64,000 nucleotides of DNA from Telluribacter humicola (GCF_017355935.1 NZ_JAFIQT010000007.1:1-64000); one strand, 5' to 3'; positions 25,911-34,932 are shown, numbered from the stretch's first letter. The notes: generated by a model not told the origin, from the letters alone. Translations and numbers: made by a program.

Positions 25911-26786
25911 CTAGTTTTTGACAATCTTAAAACTAATGGGAGCACAGAGGGTTTGGCAGGCTGGTACCGGATCTTTAACAGATATTACCACATTGCCACT
26001 GACCGTCCCGACTGAGCAGGCATCTTCAACCTTAGTGATCGAATAGGTAGTTGAAGCCGTAGGATATACCTCGATCATCTGCATAGTATTGCTGCTGGTA
26101 TAGGTATTGCCGTTAGACAACGTTACTTTCCAGGGGGCGATCCCTGTGAGTGTGATGGTCAGCATAGCCGATTCATCTTTATCCACGCTCTGGGTACCGC
26201 TCAGAGTAGCCGTAGGAGCCGTGAAAGCACATCCCGTAGCATTACTAGCGATTCCCAGTGTTGCCGACACTTTACTTCCGGGGGTACTACCTAACTGGTA
26301 CACATTAAGACTTGGGAAGTCAGTAGTATTCCAGGTAAGGGTATAGCAGCCGGTCGAGGCCTGAGGGACATCAAATGTAATGTGGGAGACTGTGCGCCAG
26401 GAGGTATTGACGTTGATAGTATCGGTGTGTACACCTCCTAGGTAGTTGATATTGACGGTAATGATGCCATCCTGGTTGACAAAAGTCTGAGACCCATAGT
26501 TGCCACTTGCATAGTTAGCCTGCGAGCTCAGTATCGGATTGGTCAGTACATCGGTAGGATATGCAAAACGCAGGTCAGACGAAGCCAGAGTAAAAGTATG
26601 ATCAGCATCTGAGGCCTTCACTTCAAGTGCAAACACCACCTTACGTGTGGCACAGTCGGAAGACTGCTGCCGCAGCCGCAGATCAAATCGTCCATTCTGA
26701 GCCATAGCTGCGGAGCCACATACCAGGCATAGTATAAAGAGGGCCAGCCGACTTAGTGGAGATGTGGTGTATAGGTAATGACTCAT
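25911..26786 (-). CDS. Secreted protein with cohesin-like and PKD-like regions
   Basis: This is a 291-residue exported protein. The start is placed at the ATG giving MSHYLYTTSPLSRLALFILC, whose signal peptide ends SAAMAQ. Residues of about 30-170 (RFDLRLRQQSSDCATRKVVFAL ... WRTVSHITFDVP) have the strand pattern of cohesin-like modules, and the C-terminal part (SATLTITLTGIAPWKVTLSNG-like; STTYSITKVEDACSVGTVSG) resembles PKD/adhesin repeats. No C-terminal sorting domain is seen. Function is unknown, perhaps cell-surface adhesion. Just upstream lies a frameshifted remnant with similar style. Confidence 0.6.
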   Translation of the reverse strand: MSHYLYTTSPLSRLALFILCLVCGSAAMAQNGRFDLRLRQQSSDCATRKVVFALEVKASDADHTFTLASSDLRFAYPTDVLTNPILSSQANYASGNYGSQTFVNQDGIITVNINYLGGVHTDTINVNTSWRTVSHITFDVPQASTGCYTLTWNTTDFPSLNVYQLGSTPGSKVSATLGIASNATGCAFTAPTATLSGTQSVDKDESAMLTITLTGIAPWKVTLSNGNTYTSSNTMQMIEVYPTASTTYSITKVEDACSVGTVSGNVVISVKDPVPACQTLCAPISFKIVKN

Positions 26787-26826
26787 AGTAGTGCTAGTGT
26801 ATAGATGATGCAGCAAGAGATGACGA

Positions 26827-27080
26827 CTACTGCCTGCCGATCATTGAAAACGTGCCGCAGTTGGGCTCCAAAGTACCTTGTCTGACACTAACACCTGCGC
26901 GTACGGAGTATAGTATGCCCGCAGGTACCAGTCAAATACACCATTACACTGCCGCCAGAGGCTAAATCAGGCACCTCTTTGTTACCATCGCCCGAGTTCA
27001 CTGCAAATAGAGTGCCAACTTTACTTGTGTCTAAACATGCAACTATTAACGCCTTACCTGTAGCACAGTTCAGCCGGACA
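26827..27080 (-). pseudogene. Frameshifted 3' remnant of a secreted-protein gene
   Basis: On the minus strand one frame reads YDVRLNCATGKALIVACL and continues to SVMVYLTGT. Near 26925 the protein-like reading passes to another frame and gives VPAGILYSVRAGVSVRQG and then NCGTFSMIGRQ before a stop at 26827. The first part resembles the neighbouring secreted protein (FDLRL...CATRKVVF). There is no plausible start, because the upstream side runs into lpxH. I read it as a decayed gene end; a single-base sequencing error at the frameshift would not restore the missing start. Confidence 0.45.
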
Positions 27081-27113
27081 TCGTAACTTGCGCGTCTTTT
27101 GGAATATCCTTGT

Positions 27114-27917
27114 ATGAAGCTAACCATACCCTCTCAGACAGTACACCTGCAAGCAGGTAAACGCGTATACTTTTCATCCGACTTTCACCTGGGGGCTCCC
27201 AACGCTGCCGTCAGCCGGGAGCGGGAGAAAAAAATAGTAACCTGGCTGGAGTCGATACGGCATGATGCTCAAATGATCTTTCTGGTGGGAGATATCTTTG
27301 ACTTCTGGTTTGAATACAAGCACGCTGTACCTAAGGGCTTTGTCAGACTACTGGGCAAGCTGGCTGAGCTGTCGGACGAGGGAATCAAGTTAGTTATATT
27401 CACTGGTAATCACGATATGTGGATGTCGGATTACCTGACAGTTGAACTACACGCCGAGGTACATCGCGATCCCGTACGTTACGAGATCACTACCCATACC
27501 GGACAATCACAAACCTTACTGGTCGGACACGGTGACGGACTCGGACCGGGCGATCATGTATACAAACAGCTCAAAAAAGTATTTGAAAATCCGCTGGCAC
27601 GCTGGTCATTCCGGCAGATTCACCCTGACCTGGGTATACGTTTGGCTACCGGCTGGTCGCGCAGAAGCCGTGTTTCGAATAATAAAAAAGGAGAAGACGA
27701 ATTTTTGGGAGAAGAGCGGGAGTGGCTGTTTCAGTACTGTGTGGCCATGGAGAAGATCCAGCATCACGACTACTATATATTCGGGCATCGCCACCTCCCC
27801 CTCAACCTGCGCGTCAATCAGCACAGCCGGTATATCAATCTGGGCGAATGGGTTACTCAGCAAAACTACGCCGTATCAGACGGATCTAGTGTAGAATTGC
27901 TGAGCTACCAGCCTTAA
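27114..27917 (+). CDS. lpxH: UDP-2,3-diacylglucosamine diphosphatase
   Basis: The 267-residue calcineurin-like phosphoesterase removes UMP from UDP-2,3-diacylglucosamine in lipid A synthesis, at the inner membrane face. Metal-site motifs are in order: SDFHLG (about 22-27), GDIFDFWFEYKH, TGNHDMW, LLVGHGDGLGPGD and the C-terminal FGHRHLP. I start it at the second ATG (MKLTIPSQTV); a start five codons upstream is possible. The length fits the Bacteroidota LpxH form. It converges closely with the next minus-strand gene, with only three bases between stops. Confidence 0.9.
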   Translation: MKLTIPSQTVHLQAGKRVYFSSDFHLGAPNAAVSREREKKIVTWLESIRHDAQMIFLVGDIFDFWFEYKHAVPKGFVRLLGKLAELSDEGIKLVIFTGNHDMWMSDYLTVELHAEVHRDPVRYEITTHTGQSQTLLVGHGDGLGPGDHVYKQLKKVFENPLARWSFRQIHPDLGIRLATGWSRRSRVSNNKKGEDEFLGEEREWLFQYCVAMEKIQHHDYYIFGHRHLPLNLRVNQHSRYINLGEWVTQQNYAVSDGSSVELLSYQP

Positions 27918-27920
27918 CTT

Positions 27921-28652
27921 CTATTCTTTGTTCCGCATAAAGTCCTGCCGCGTCATATTCTCGCGGGGGGTCTGGTTCAGTTCCTTGCGCCAGTCTTTCT
28001 GTTTCAGATCGCCATTCTGAACAGACTTAATAAAGTTGGCCCATGCAAATGGGTTCAGGAATGGGAATGTTGTAGCGAAGCCCTTGTTAGCCGCTGATTC
28101 CCGCCCAAACAACTGCTGGTCCATGGTGTACCTGAAGTTGGTCTGCGCGTTATTAGGCGTCTGGGCCGCTAAGCGGTTGATATAATCAGGATCAGTACTA
28201 CGGGCCAAAGCATCCCGTTCGGCTTGGTCGGGCAGTTTCAGTTCCAGAAATGCCTTCTTGAAGTCTTCCTCCGTAGCATAGGGATATACCCGTACTTCGG
28301 CCAGCATCTGTACATCCTCGCGCATGGCTATAATGGCCGAATAGGTTTCGGCATTGTAATTACGGGGTATTACATGGTATTGCGTTTTGAAACCAACGTA
28401 GCTGAACACTATGCTATCTCCCGGAAAAACCGGAATGGAGAAGTGGCCAGGGTTTAAGACCGAACTACTTGCCAGCGTACCTTTTCCGGCCTTGGGAATG
28501 AATATATATGTACCCGGCAGGCGCTCGGTACTACTACCCGCTACAACGATACCATTAAATATAATTGCCTTTTGTTGACCTTGTGCAGCCGCTTCTTTGC
28601 CACCAAGGCAACCCAGCAACACGATCAATAACATGATTATTCTATACCTCAT
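27921..28652 (-). CDS. Secreted carboxypeptidase-like regulatory domain protein
   Basis: This 243-residue protein starts at MRYRIIMLLIVLLGC (an upstream in-frame ATG would put basic residues before the signal). After the signal, residues of about 30-115 form a CarboxypepD_reg-like beta-sandwich (IIFNGIVVAGSSTERLPGTYIFIP; DSIVFSYVGFKTQYHVIP), normally found at the front of TonB receptors but here free-standing. The rest is helical and polar, with NPFAWANFIKSVQNGD and basic C-terminal stretches. Function is unknown. It sits downstream of cdsA with 116 bases between. Confidence 0.75.
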   Translation of the reverse strand: MRYRIIMLLIVLLGCLGGKEAAAQGQQKAIIFNGIVVAGSSTERLPGTYIFIPKAGKGTLASSSVLNPGHFSIPVFPGDSIVFSYVGFKTQYHVIPRNYNAETYSAIIAMREDVQMLAEVRVYPYATEEDFKKAFLELKLPDQAERDALARSTDPDYINRLAAQTPNNAQTNFRYTMDQQLFGRESAANKGFATTFPFLNPFAWANFIKSVQNGDLKQKDWRKELNQTPRENMTRQDFMRNKE

Positions 28653-28807
28653 GACTGCTTTTCTTTTTCTGTGGGTTCGATATTGCTCCATCGATCAAGA
28701 AAGAGCCTGCTGTTTATTCTGATTTTCTTAATTCCTCCTCAAAGATAAACGCCCTTCTTTCTTACGAATTGTAATTAAGAAAATTTAAGAAAAAAAAGAG
28801 TGCCATC

Positions 28808-29641
28808 CTAAGAAAACAGCTTAATGAATGTCACGATAAATGGAGTGGATAGCAGTAAACCATCAAACCGGTCCAGAAATCCCCCGTGACCGGGTATGGT
28901 ACTCCCCGAATCCTTGATAGCTATACTCCGCTTGAAGAGTGACTCCACCAGGTCGCCGTAGGTACCTGTTACAACGATAATAGCTCCGATGCAGTACCAC
29001 TTCCAGGGCTCATAAGTACGGAAGTAAAAGCCCAAACAAAACGCCACCACCGCTGCAAAGACGGCCCCTCCGACGGCCCCCTCCCATGACTTCTTGGGAG
29101 ATACCCGCTCAAACAGCTTACGACGGCCAAACTTGGTACCAGCAAAGTAGGCTCCGATATCACTGGCCCACAGGAGCAGCAGGCTTCCGAGTACAATCTC
29201 GTAGTTATAGATACCTCCGCGCATAGCGACCACAATGAGTAGCGAAAAAGGCAAGGCCACGTAGATCAGCCCCAAAAAGGTAAAACCAATATTAGTAAAG
29301 GGCTTCAGATCATTCCGCTTGTAGAGCTTTATAAAGAAGATCATAGCCAACAACGGACTGATGATGAAGTAATTCTCATACGGTACAATGCCCTTCTCGA
29401 TAATGTAGGTAAGTATAATAAGTACTACCCCGCACAAGGTACCGTAGTGAATAAGCGGCTGGTTGCCATCCAGTCCCAAAAGCTTATAAAACTCAAGTTG
29501 TGTAAGCGCACTTAGCGTACAGAATAACAGCATGAATGACAGATCACTGTACATGATGGACATAACGATAATCGTGACGCCAACCACTGCGGCTATTACT
29601 CTTTGTTGTAAATTATTCAGATTCTTTAAGTGCTGACTCAT
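28808..29641 (-). CDS. cdsA: Phosphatidate cytidylyltransferase
   Basis: The 277-residue inner-membrane enzyme makes CDP-diacylglycerol from CTP and phosphatidic acid, the branch point of phospholipid synthesis. About eight transmembrane helices are visible, and the family signature lies near the C-terminus (SLFKRSIAIKDSGST ... GHGGFLDRFD). The start at MSQHLKNLNN is preferred; longer starts would lie inside the upstream DUF2007 coding region. The start overlaps the end of that gene by 29 bases, so translation is probably coupled. Confidence 0.95.
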   Translation of the reverse strand: MSQHLKNLNNLQQRVIAAVVGVTIIVMSIMYSDLSFMLLFCTLSALTQLEFYKLLGLDGNQPLIHYGTLCGVVLIILTYIIEKGIVPYENYFIISPLLAMIFFIKLYKRNDLKPFTNIGFTFLGLIYVALPFSLLIVVAMRGGIYNYEIVLGSLLLLWASDIGAYFAGTKFGRRKLFERVSPKKSWEGAVGGAVFAAVVAFCLGFYFRTYEPWKWYCIGAIIVVTGTYGDLVESLFKRSIAIKDSGSTIPGHGGFLDRFDGLLLSTPFIVTFIKLFS

Positions 29642-29834
29642 TATCAAGTAGGTTTCGGGCATTATTGGCATCTTCGGTTGGTACATACACTTCACAAAGT
29701 CCAAATAGTGGATAACTACTACTTTGCTTGTTAAGTACTACGGCGTTTATACCATGCTGCTCCAGCACCGACCTGGCTATTTCAGCTCTTACAAGTTGGT
29801 TGGTCGCAAATATCTTTTCCCAGTTATCTTCCAT
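29613..29834 (-). CDS. DUF2007 family protein
   Basis: The 73-residue protein has the DUF2007 (putative signal-transducing) pattern: WEKIFATNQLVRAEIARSVLEQHGI, then AVVLNKQSS and the C-terminal VYVPTEDANNARNLL. It is ferredoxin-like and small, with no catalytic residues known. It lies between a CPBP protease and cdsA, overlapping the latter, an arrangement I recall as common in Bacteroidota. The role may be regulatory in envelope lipid synthesis, but this is unproven. Confidence 0.88.
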   Translation of the reverse strand: MEDNWEKIFATNQLVRAEIARSVLEQHGINAVVLNKQSSSYPLFGLCEVYVPTEDANNARNLLDNESALKESE

Positions 29835-29875
29835 ACGTTCGTTTTTTGGTCCGGATCTCCCCGTTCCGACCGATA

Positions 29876-30835
29876 TTATACTAATCTGTTATCTTTAAAA
29901 TGTCCTGTCCAGCGCCATAAGCTATACAGTAAGGCAGCCGTGGCGGCGAAGGAAAATACAGCCGTTCCAAGGGGTACAGAACGGGTATCCTCAATGTTGA
30001 TATCGACGGTGCGGAGATGGTACAGGTACACCATCAGTACGGTGAAGCCGTTGTTGACAAAATGGGCAAAAATGGCTATCGATAGCCTACCCGACCAGAA
30101 GTACAGATACCCAAACAAGGCTCCTAGTAGCAGGCGCGGCAAAAAGCCGTAAAACTGTATATGGATAGCACTGAAAATAGCTGCCGTTACCCATATAGCC
30201 AGGTGTACATTGGACCACGACTCGGCCAGTTTGCGCTGCAGCACTCCTCTGAAAAGTACCTCCTCACCGATGGCCGGGATCAGCGCTATCACCAGGAGCG
30301 CAATGATGAGCTGTGGGAAAGACTGGAAATCCGTCAGGAACTCTGTCAGGCGCGCCAGTTGATCTTCCTTACCTCTCATCCAGTTTTCGAGCCCCTGTAG
30401 CGCGTGGGGCAGCTTCATGTCGGCGTTCCACTCTATGATCAGGCTGTTAAAGGGCATGAACGCAATCACTACGATCAGTACCAGTAGCCATATCCGACCG
30501 CTGGCCTCTTCACGGAAGTTGAAGTCCTCATTTTTGCGACGCTCTATGTAGTACCAGTACACCAGCGAGGGCACCAGAAACGTAAACAGGTGGGCGGTAC
30601 TCTGCAGGATCATCAGGGCATACCAGCCATTAGGTACCTGCTGGGGATTTTGTAGCAGGGTACTGACTACGTCCATTGAAAAGTCTCCCTGAGTAGCCAG
30701 ATAAGCCAGGAGTAGCACTGCCGCCAGGATATTACCTACTGACATACCAATCAGGATAAATCCTATCAGTACCAGCATACTTCGCCAGGTGTTGGGCACG
30801 CGTGAACGTACCGGGGGATGGTTAGTTTCTGCCAT
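29876..30835 (-). CDS. CPBP family intramembrane metalloprotease
   Basis: The 319-residue polytopic membrane protein contains the Abi/CPBP (CAAX-protease-like) motifs: EEVLFRG (about residue 190), a Phe/His segment FSAIHIQFYG and the final HFVNNG. About seven to eight hydrophobic helices are visible. Members cleave prenylated or bacteriocin-related substrates or act as regulators; here the substrate is unknown. It is the first gene of a compact unit with DUF2007 and cdsA (41-base gap, then overlap), suggesting an envelope function. Confidence 0.9.
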   Translation of the reverse strand: MAETNHPPVRSRVPNTWRSMLVLIGFILIGMSVGNILAAVLLLAYLATQGDFSMDVVSTLLQNPQQVPNGWYALMILQSTAHLFTFLVPSLVYWYYIERRKNEDFNFREEASGRIWLLVLIVVIAFMPFNSLIIEWNADMKLPHALQGLENWMRGKEDQLARLTEFLTDFQSFPQLIIALLVIALIPAIGEEVLFRGVLQRKLAESWSNVHLAIWVTAAIFSAIHIQFYGFLPRLLLGALFGYLYFWSGRLSIAIFAHFVNNGFTVLMVYLYHLRTVDINIEDTRSVPLGTAVFSFAATAALLYSLWRWTGHFKDNRLV

Positions 30836-30967
30836 AATTGGTGTAAATTTACGGCTAATTTCATATCTGAGAACAAGTTTCTTCAGTGAGGTGTTTGAAT
30901 TAGTGGCCTGCCGGAAGCCAAGCGGAGGCCTGTCAAGTTATAAAAAATCTAATAAACTAGTTATAGA

Positions 30968-31966
30968 ATGGTAAAGATCGGACAAATCGAACTGGGTGAG
31001 TTTCCACTGCTGCTGGCTCCTATGGAGGACGTAAGTGATCCCCCGTTTCGTGCCGTGTGTAAGGAGAATGGTGCGGATCTGATGTATACCGAGTTTATTT
31101 CGTCGGAGGGCCTGATACGTGACGCCGCCAAGAGCGTACAAAAGCTGGATATATTTGAATATGAGCGCCCGATTGGTATACAGCTATTCGGTAGCGATAT
31201 CGAAACCATGCGCTCCTGCGCGGAGATTGCCACCCGGGCCAACCCGGATTTGATTGATATTAACTATGGATGTCCGGTTAAGAATGTAGCCTGCAAGGGA
31301 GCCGGAGCCGCCCTGCTTCAGGATATTCCAAAGATGGTAAAAATGACCGAGGCCGTAGTCAAAGCTACGCATCTGCCGGTAACGGTCAAGACCCGTCTGG
31401 GCTGGGATGAAAGCACAAAAAATATTGAAGAAGTAGCCGAACGCCTGCAAGATATAGGCATACAAGCCCTGACGGTACACGGCCGCACGCGGGTACAGAT
31501 GTACAAGGGCTCCGCCGACTGGACCCTCATCGCCAGGATTAAAGAAAATTCACGGATTCAAATCCCCATTTTCGGGAATGGTGATATTGACACTCCCGAA
31601 AAAGCCCTTGAGTACCGCAATCGCTTTGGCGTGGATGGCATCATGATCGGGCGGGCTTCCATCGGATATCCCTGGATCTTTAATGAGATCAAGCACTACT
31701 TCCGAACGGGTGAGATGATGGCCCCTCCTACTTTGGCTCAGCGGGTAGAAGCCTGCCGCAAGCACCTGGAGTTCTCGGTACGCTGGAAGGGCGAGATAAC
31801 GGGTATACTGGAAATGCGCCGCCACTATACCAACTACTTCAAGGGACTCAACCACTTTAAGCCGTATCGTATGAGGCTGGTTGAGAGCCTGTCGTATCCC
31901 GAACTGAATAGTATCCTGGATGAAATCTCTGATGTATTTAGCCAGGCCGAACCTGTCACTGCATGA
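30968..31966 (+). CDS. dusB: tRNA-dihydrouridine synthase
   Basis: The 332-residue FMN enzyme reduces uridines in the tRNA D-loop using NADPH. The N-terminal LAPMEDVSDPPFR, the region INYGCPVKNVACKGAGAALL with catalytic Cys near residue 109, VKTRLGW, HGRTRVQMYKGSADW, and GNGDI followed by GIMIGRASIGYPWIF are all typical of the DusB group. Its stop overlaps the start of the downstream EamA transporter gene by four bases (ATGA), so the two are co-translated although their functions look unrelated. Confidence 0.95.
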   Translation: MVKIGQIELGEFPLLLAPMEDVSDPPFRAVCKENGADLMYTEFISSEGLIRDAAKSVQKLDIFEYERPIGIQLFGSDIETMRSCAEIATRANPDLIDINYGCPVKNVACKGAGAALLQDIPKMVKMTEAVVKATHLPVTVKTRLGWDESTKNIEEVAERLQDIGIQALTVHGRTRVQMYKGSADWTLIARIKENSRIQIPIFGNGDIDTPEKALEYRNRFGVDGIMIGRASIGYPWIFNEIKHYFRTGEMMAPPTLAQRVEACRKHLEFSVRWKGEITGILEMRRHYTNYFKGLNHFKPYRMRLVESLSYPELNSILDEISDVFSQAEPVTA

Positions 31967-32910
31967 GTAGTACTACCACCCTGCCCAAATCACAGACAGC
32001 TACTCCCCTGACTACCTGGGGACTGCTCCTGTTTTTGGCCCTGATATGGGGAAGCTCTTTTATCCTGATCAAGAAAAGCCTTCAGGTATACAGCGTAGCA
32101 GAGGTGGCAGCCGGCCGGGTATTTATGGCCTTTGCATTCTTTATTCCTGTACTACTACGTACCTATAAAGAAGTACCTCGCCCCCTGCTGAAGTACCTCT
32201 TTCTGTCAGGATTACTGGGGTATCTGTTACCGGCTTTTCTATTTGCCGAAGCAGCTAAGCATATAAGCAGTGCTATGGCTGGTACCCTCAATGCCCTCAG
32301 CCCCATGTTTACCATGCTGATAGGTACCCTATTCTTTAACCAGCGCCCCCGGTGGATGCAGGTATTGGGCCTGCTAATTGCACTGGGTGGGGCGCTCATG
32401 CTAATCCTTACCCGAAGCGGCTCGTCCGTGTCCGTTACTAATCCCTATGCCTTATTTGCGATAGCCGCTACTATATTCTACGGTACCAACATCAATATAA
32501 TAGCCAGACACCTGAGCGGCCTGCCTGCTCTGGTATCTACCGCCTGGATCTTCGCGGGAGTAGGGCCACTGGCTTTAGGTATCTTATTTTTTACCGGCTT
32601 TTTCGGTAAGATGTCCAATCCGGCCTATCTGCTCCCGTCCTCGTTTCTGATGTGTCTGGGTGTGTTATCTTCGGGCCTCATGTCCATTCTGTTCAACCGG
32701 CTCATCCAGCTTTCCAGTGCTGTGTTTGCGGCCTCCGTTACGTACATAATGCCTATTGTGGCTCTTTCGTGGGGCATCCTGGATCATGAAAATGTAGGCC
32801 CCCAGCAGTGGCTGGGTACGCTGGTGATCCTGGTGGGGGTATACCTGATCAATCGTAAACGAAAAATAAGGACCGAGCCTACACAGGCACCATCATCAGC
32901 AGCAGAATAA
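31963..32910 (+). CDS. EamA/DMT-family transporter
   Basis: This 315-residue membrane protein shows two EamA repeats giving ten predicted transmembrane helices. The first repeat starts ALIWGSSFILIKKSL and includes the Pro-rich PVLLRTYKE loop; the second ends with the YIMPIVALSWGILDHE and WLGTLVILVGVYLINRK helices. Family members export metabolites or amino acids; the substrate here is unknown. It overlaps dusB and is followed after 40 bases by the biotin carrier gene. Confidence 0.92.
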   Translation: MSSTTTLPKSQTATPLTTWGLLLFLALIWGSSFILIKKSLQVYSVAEVAAGRVFMAFAFFIPVLLRTYKEVPRPLLKYLFLSGLLGYLLPAFLFAEAAKHISSAMAGTLNALSPMFTMLIGTLFFNQRPRWMQVLGLLIALGGALMLILTRSGSSVSVTNPYALFAIAATIFYGTNINIIARHLSGLPALVSTAWIFAGVGPLALGILFFTGFFGKMSNPAYLLPSSFLMCLGVLSSGLMSILFNRLIQLSSAVFAASVTYIMPIVALSWGILDHENVGPQQWLGTLVILVGVYLINRKRKIRTEPTQAPSSAAE

Positions 32911-32950
32911 TCTGTCACTAAATAAACATCACAAACTATACTACCTACCT

Positions 32951-33451
32951 ATGCTCAAGATCACTGTTAATGAGTCAGCACCATTCGAACTACGCCAGGA
33001 AAAAGACCAGTGGTGGCTGGGCAACACGGCGTTTGATGGAGACATCGTCAATCTACAAGGCAATCGTTACCACGTGATCTGGAAGGATAGGTCCTACAAC
33101 GTAGAATTAGTAGAGTCAGACCGTGCTGCCAAGACCTGTACCTTTCGTATTAATGGACAGTTGTATACTACCTCTGCACAGAATCGCTTTGACCTCCTGC
33201 TCGAAAGCATGGGTATGAGCAAGGCCGCCAGTACTAAGGTCAATGATGTCAAAGCACCTATGCCCGGCCTGATCCAGTCGGTAAGTGTACAAGTTGGTAA
33301 TGAGGTACAGAAAGGCGATACACTACTGGTACTGGTGGCGATGAAAATGGAAAATGCCATCAAAGCTCCCGGCGAAGGCAAGGTAAAAGCGCTACGTATA
33401 AAAGCAGGAGATAACGTAGAAAAGAATCAGGTATTGGTAGAGTTTGAGTAA
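32951..33451 (+). CDS. Biotin/lipoyl-attachment domain protein (acyl-CoA carboxylase carrier subunit type)
   Basis: The 166-residue protein has a variable N-terminal beta-rich part (about 1-95) and a C-terminal biotinyl domain. The domain contains KAPMPGLIQSV and the biotinylation motif VAMKMENAIKAPGEG, with the modified lysine at residue 132. The layout matches free-standing biotin carriers of propionyl- or methylmalonyl-CoA decarboxylase/carboxylase complexes rather than AccB, whose N-terminus differs. No carboxylase or carboxyltransferase subunit genes are adjacent, so its partners must be encoded elsewhere. Confidence 0.85.
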   Translation: MLKITVNESAPFELRQEKDQWWLGNTAFDGDIVNLQGNRYHVIWKDRSYNVELVESDRAAKTCTFRINGQLYTTSAQNRFDLLLESMGMSKAASTKVNDVKAPMPGLIQSVSVQVGNEVQKGDTLLVLVAMKMENAIKAPGEGKVKALRIKAGDNVEKNQVLVEFE

Positions 33452-33456
33452 ATAGC

Positions 33457-33489
33457 TTGTAATTCTGCCCCCCCTGTCCTTATTTTTAC
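33457..33489 (+). promoter_or_regulatory. Putative promoter of pyrH-frr
   Basis: TTG (33457-33459) lies 21 bases before TATTTTTAC (33481-33489), close to the Bacteroidota consensus (A replaces the final G). The pyrH start is 24 bases downstream. It would give pyrH-frr transcription independent of the preceding biotin carrier gene. Confidence 0.45.
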
Positions 33490-33512
33490 AAATCCATTCC
33501 AACACGTACATC

Positions 33513-34235
33513 ATGCCGGAACCTAAATACAAACGCATTCTTCTAAAACTTAGTGGGGAAGCCCTTAATGGCGGTGACAAAACCCAGGTCATAGACTTCA
33601 ATATCCTTGATAATTACGCAAATGAAATCAAGCGCGTAGCCGATACCGGCGTTCAGATAGCCATTGTAATCGGCGGAGGAAATATCTTCAGAGGAGCCTC
33701 TGTTGAGAAGTCCGGAATAGACCGTGTACAAGGCGACCATATGGGTATGCTGGCTACTGTGATCAACGGCATGGCTATTCAGAGCTCGCTCGAGAAGCAC
33801 GGCATGTACACCCGTCTGATGTCAGCTATCAAGATGGAGCAGGTTAGTGAGCCGCTGATCCGTCGCCGCGCCATCCGACACCTCGAGAAGGGTCGGATCG
33901 TTATTTTCGGAGCAGGTACCGGTAATCCCTACTTTACTACCGACACCACCGCTAGCCTACGGGCTATCGAATCAGAAGCGGACGTAGTACTCAAAGGTAC
34001 CCGCGTAGATGGTGTATACACGGCTGATCCTGAGAAAGATCCCACCGCCACCAAATACGACCGCCTTACCTTTGATGAGGCCTTGTCCAGAAACCTTAAG
34101 ATCATGGACTTGACAGCTTTCACGCTCTGCAAAGAGAACAACCTGCCCATAATTGTGTTTGACATGAATAAGAATGGTAACCTTTATGACTTGGTTATGG
34201 GTGAATCAGTAGGTACCCTCGTAACTAGTGAGTAG
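33513..34235 (+). CDS. pyrH: UMP kinase
   Basis: The 240-residue cytoplasmic enzyme phosphorylates UMP to UDP in pyrimidine nucleotide synthesis. It belongs to the amino-acid-kinase fold: [12 protein letters not shown] at the N-terminus, [10 protein letters not shown] (about 52-61), the [13 protein letters not shown] loop and [16 protein letters not shown]. Length is standard. It is followed 40 bases later by frr; the pyrH-frr pair is widely conserved in bacteria, though here rpsB and tsf are not adjacent. Confidence 0.97.
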   Translation: MPEPKYKRILLKLSGEALNGGDKTQVIDFNILDNYANEIKRVADTGVQIAIVIGGGNIFRGASVEKSGIDRVQGDHMGMLATVINGMAIQSSLEKHGMYTRLMSAIKMEQVSEPLIRRRAIRHLEKGRIVIFGAGTGNPYFTTDTTASLRAIESEADVVLKGTRVDGVYTADPEKDPTATKYDRLTFDEALSRNLKIMDLTAFTLCKENNLPIIVFDMNKNGNLYDLVMGESVGTLVTSE

Positions 34236-34275
34236 TAAAGTAACGTTCATAAAAACAACTATTTAACCAAACCTC

Positions 34276-34836
34276 ATGGAAGAAATAGAATTGTATCTGG
34301 AAGACGCCAGAGATACGATGGAAGGAGCCCTAAAGCACCTGAACATTGAATTATCAAAAATCCGCGCAGGAAAGGCTACTCCTCAGATGCTGGATGGAAT
34401 TCAGGTAGACTACTATGGCTCAATGTCGCCTTTGCATACTGTAGCTACCATCAATACCCCTGATGCCCGTACAATTGCCATCAAACCTTTCGAAAAAAAT
34501 ATGATTGGCGAGATTAACAAAGCAATCCGTAACAGTAACCTGGGCTTTTCTCCATCCAACGACGGAGAACTTATCCGTATCAATATCCCGCCACTGACTG
34601 AGGAGCGCCGTCGGGATTTGGTAAAACGCGCCAAGCAAGAGACCGAAACCGCTAAGATCAATATCCGTAACATCCGTCAGGATGCTAACAACTCTATCCG
34701 TAAACTGACTAAAGAAGGTGTTTCGGAAGATGAAGTTAAGGTAGGCGAAGAGCGGGTACAGAAGATCACGGACAGCTACATTACCCGTGTGGAGCAGGTA
34801 TTTGTGGCCAAGGAGAAGGATATCATGGAAGTGTAA
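34276..34836 (+). CDS. frr: Ribosome recycling factor
   Basis: The 186-residue protein splits post-termination ribosomes together with EF-G. It has the helical-bundle pattern of the family throughout: LNIELSKIRAGKATPQMLDGI, VDYYGSMSPL, RTIAIKPFEKNMI, IRINIPPLTEERRRDLVKRAK and the C-terminal RVEQVFVAKEKDIMEV. Length is normal. It ends the pyrH-frr unit before a very strong hairpin terminator. Confidence 0.97.
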   Translation: MEEIELYLEDARDTMEGALKHLNIELSKIRAGKATPQMLDGIQVDYYGSMSPLHTVATINTPDARTIAIKPFEKNMIGEINKAIRNSNLGFSPSNDGELIRINIPPLTEERRRDLVKRAKQETETAKINIRNIRQDANNSIRKLTKEGVSEDEVKVGEERVQKITDSYITRVEQVFVAKEKDIMEV

Positions 34837-34860
34837 CACTCTTCTTCACTCCTATATATA

Positions 34861-34905
34861 AAACAAGAGAGGCTCTCCCGGTTGGGAGAGCCTCTCTTGT
34901 TTTCA
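34861..34905. terminator. Strong bidirectional terminator after frr
   Basis: A perfect 19-base stem (AAACAAGAGAGGCTCTCCC and its complement, four-base loop) is followed by T on the plus strand. It separates frr from the convergent DUF4136 gene. Confidence 0.92.
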
Positions 34906-34932
34906 TGGCAATATTATCGTCTCTACTTTTTA

